A stretch of DNA of 64,000 nucleotides from Bathymodiolus brooksi (lineage: Eukaryota > Mollusca > Bivalvia > Mytilida > Modiolidae): positions 27,990,494 through 28,054,493 of the forward strand of contig OY804575.1 of the NCBI GenBank assembly GCA_963680875.1, in the 5' to 3' direction. The translations under genes and the position numbers were made by a program. The first letter of the stretch is position 1, and each line of letters starts with the position of its first letter. Positions 63,590 to 64,000 of this stretch are shown here, in pieces. Below the pieces are notes generated by a model. That model was not told the origin of the DNA and did no database searches. It saw nothing but the letters and a program-made list of their open reading frames with translations.

Positions 63590-64000
63590 GTAAACTCATT
63601 TATATATATTATACAGGTAAAATTGAATCAGAATATTTTTTCAAGAAGTTTGTGTGTTGAAAGTCATGAATAAGCTAAGAATGGACAATAAGGTATCATC
63701 CGAGTTTGAAGTCATATAACAATATGGTCTAATGAGTTTATATTAGCTCACCCGGACAAAGGCCAAGTGACTTCTAAGTCGTGAGTTGTTGCTTTTTCAC
63801 ATTTTAATCTCCTGCAAAACTGCTGAACTAAATGGAACTTAGCAGACATGTATGATCCTTTGGACAAATGAATTTGATCCTCAATGAGGAGTAGCTATTA
63901 GGAGACCTAAGAAAAACTATTCGCAAGAACCAGAAATGAAAATGTAAATGTAGCTTTACTTGACTTGAAGTTTTCTTATGAAATGGAGATTCAACCTTTT
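63590..64000 (+). other. Start of intron 27 with edge of a dispersed element
   Basis: At 63746 ATTAGCTCACCCGGACAAAG and GCCAAGTGACTTC open what looks like a common mollusc repeat; a matching start (TTAGCTCACCTGGCC) is at 42226. The element runs to or past the window edge. No exon seen. Confidence 0.5.

Noticed and set aside
60066..62383. A retrotransposon with LTRs
   Set aside because: The two long repeats are inverted, not direct, and no gag/pol reading is present between them.

Overview
The window reads as invertebrate nuclear DNA, most likely from a mollusc (inference). It is AT-rich, its genes are interrupted by introns, and its introns carry many small dispersed repeats and minisatellites of a kind common in mollusc genomes. 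Nothing prokaryotic or viral stands out.

One very large gene on the + strand spans almost the whole window and is open at both ends. I can place 27 exons (1364 to 63589), together 14,562 nt or 4,854 codons, and all of them join in one reading frame. The order of parts is: a short Ser/Thr-rich exon; two giant mucin exons (about 4.5 and 5.6 kb) made of three unrelated Thr-rich tandem repeats; four EGF-like domains; a NIDO domain; an AMOP domain; a VWD domain with an intact GDPH motif; a short beta-rich module; then at least thirteen more EGF-like domains, one or two per exon, running off the right edge. NIDO-AMOP-VWD-EGF after a long mucin region is the layout of MUC4 and related secreted or membrane mucins. 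The signal peptide and any transmembrane or C-terminal part lie outside the window.

Layout: 1-1363 no gene seen; 1364-16047 mucin part; 16048-20995 first EGFs; 21369-28896 NIDO and AMOP; 29854-33971 VWD and following module; 34805-63589 EGF array. Almost all introns are phase 1, the pattern expected of shuffled extracellular modules; the exceptions are inside the NIDO region and around the module after VWD.

The introns are the other story. They hold a mollusc-type dispersed repeat in about ten copies, several hairpin (MITE-like) elements, a 2.3 kb fold-back element, a decayed rolling-circle (Helentron-like) helicase/endonuclease piece, a LINE tail, a small transposon with 13 bp inverted ends, and a tRNA-like relic. 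Five minisatellites have grown in introns: 46 bp, 30 bp, 74 bp, 34 bp (about 11.6 kb, some 340 copies) and 24 bp. At least three can be traced, inside this same window, to their seed: the 74 bp unit is the 3' half of an EGF exon plus its splice donor, and the 24 and 46 bp units come from dispersed elements that are also present here in unexpanded form; the 34 bp unit probably does too.
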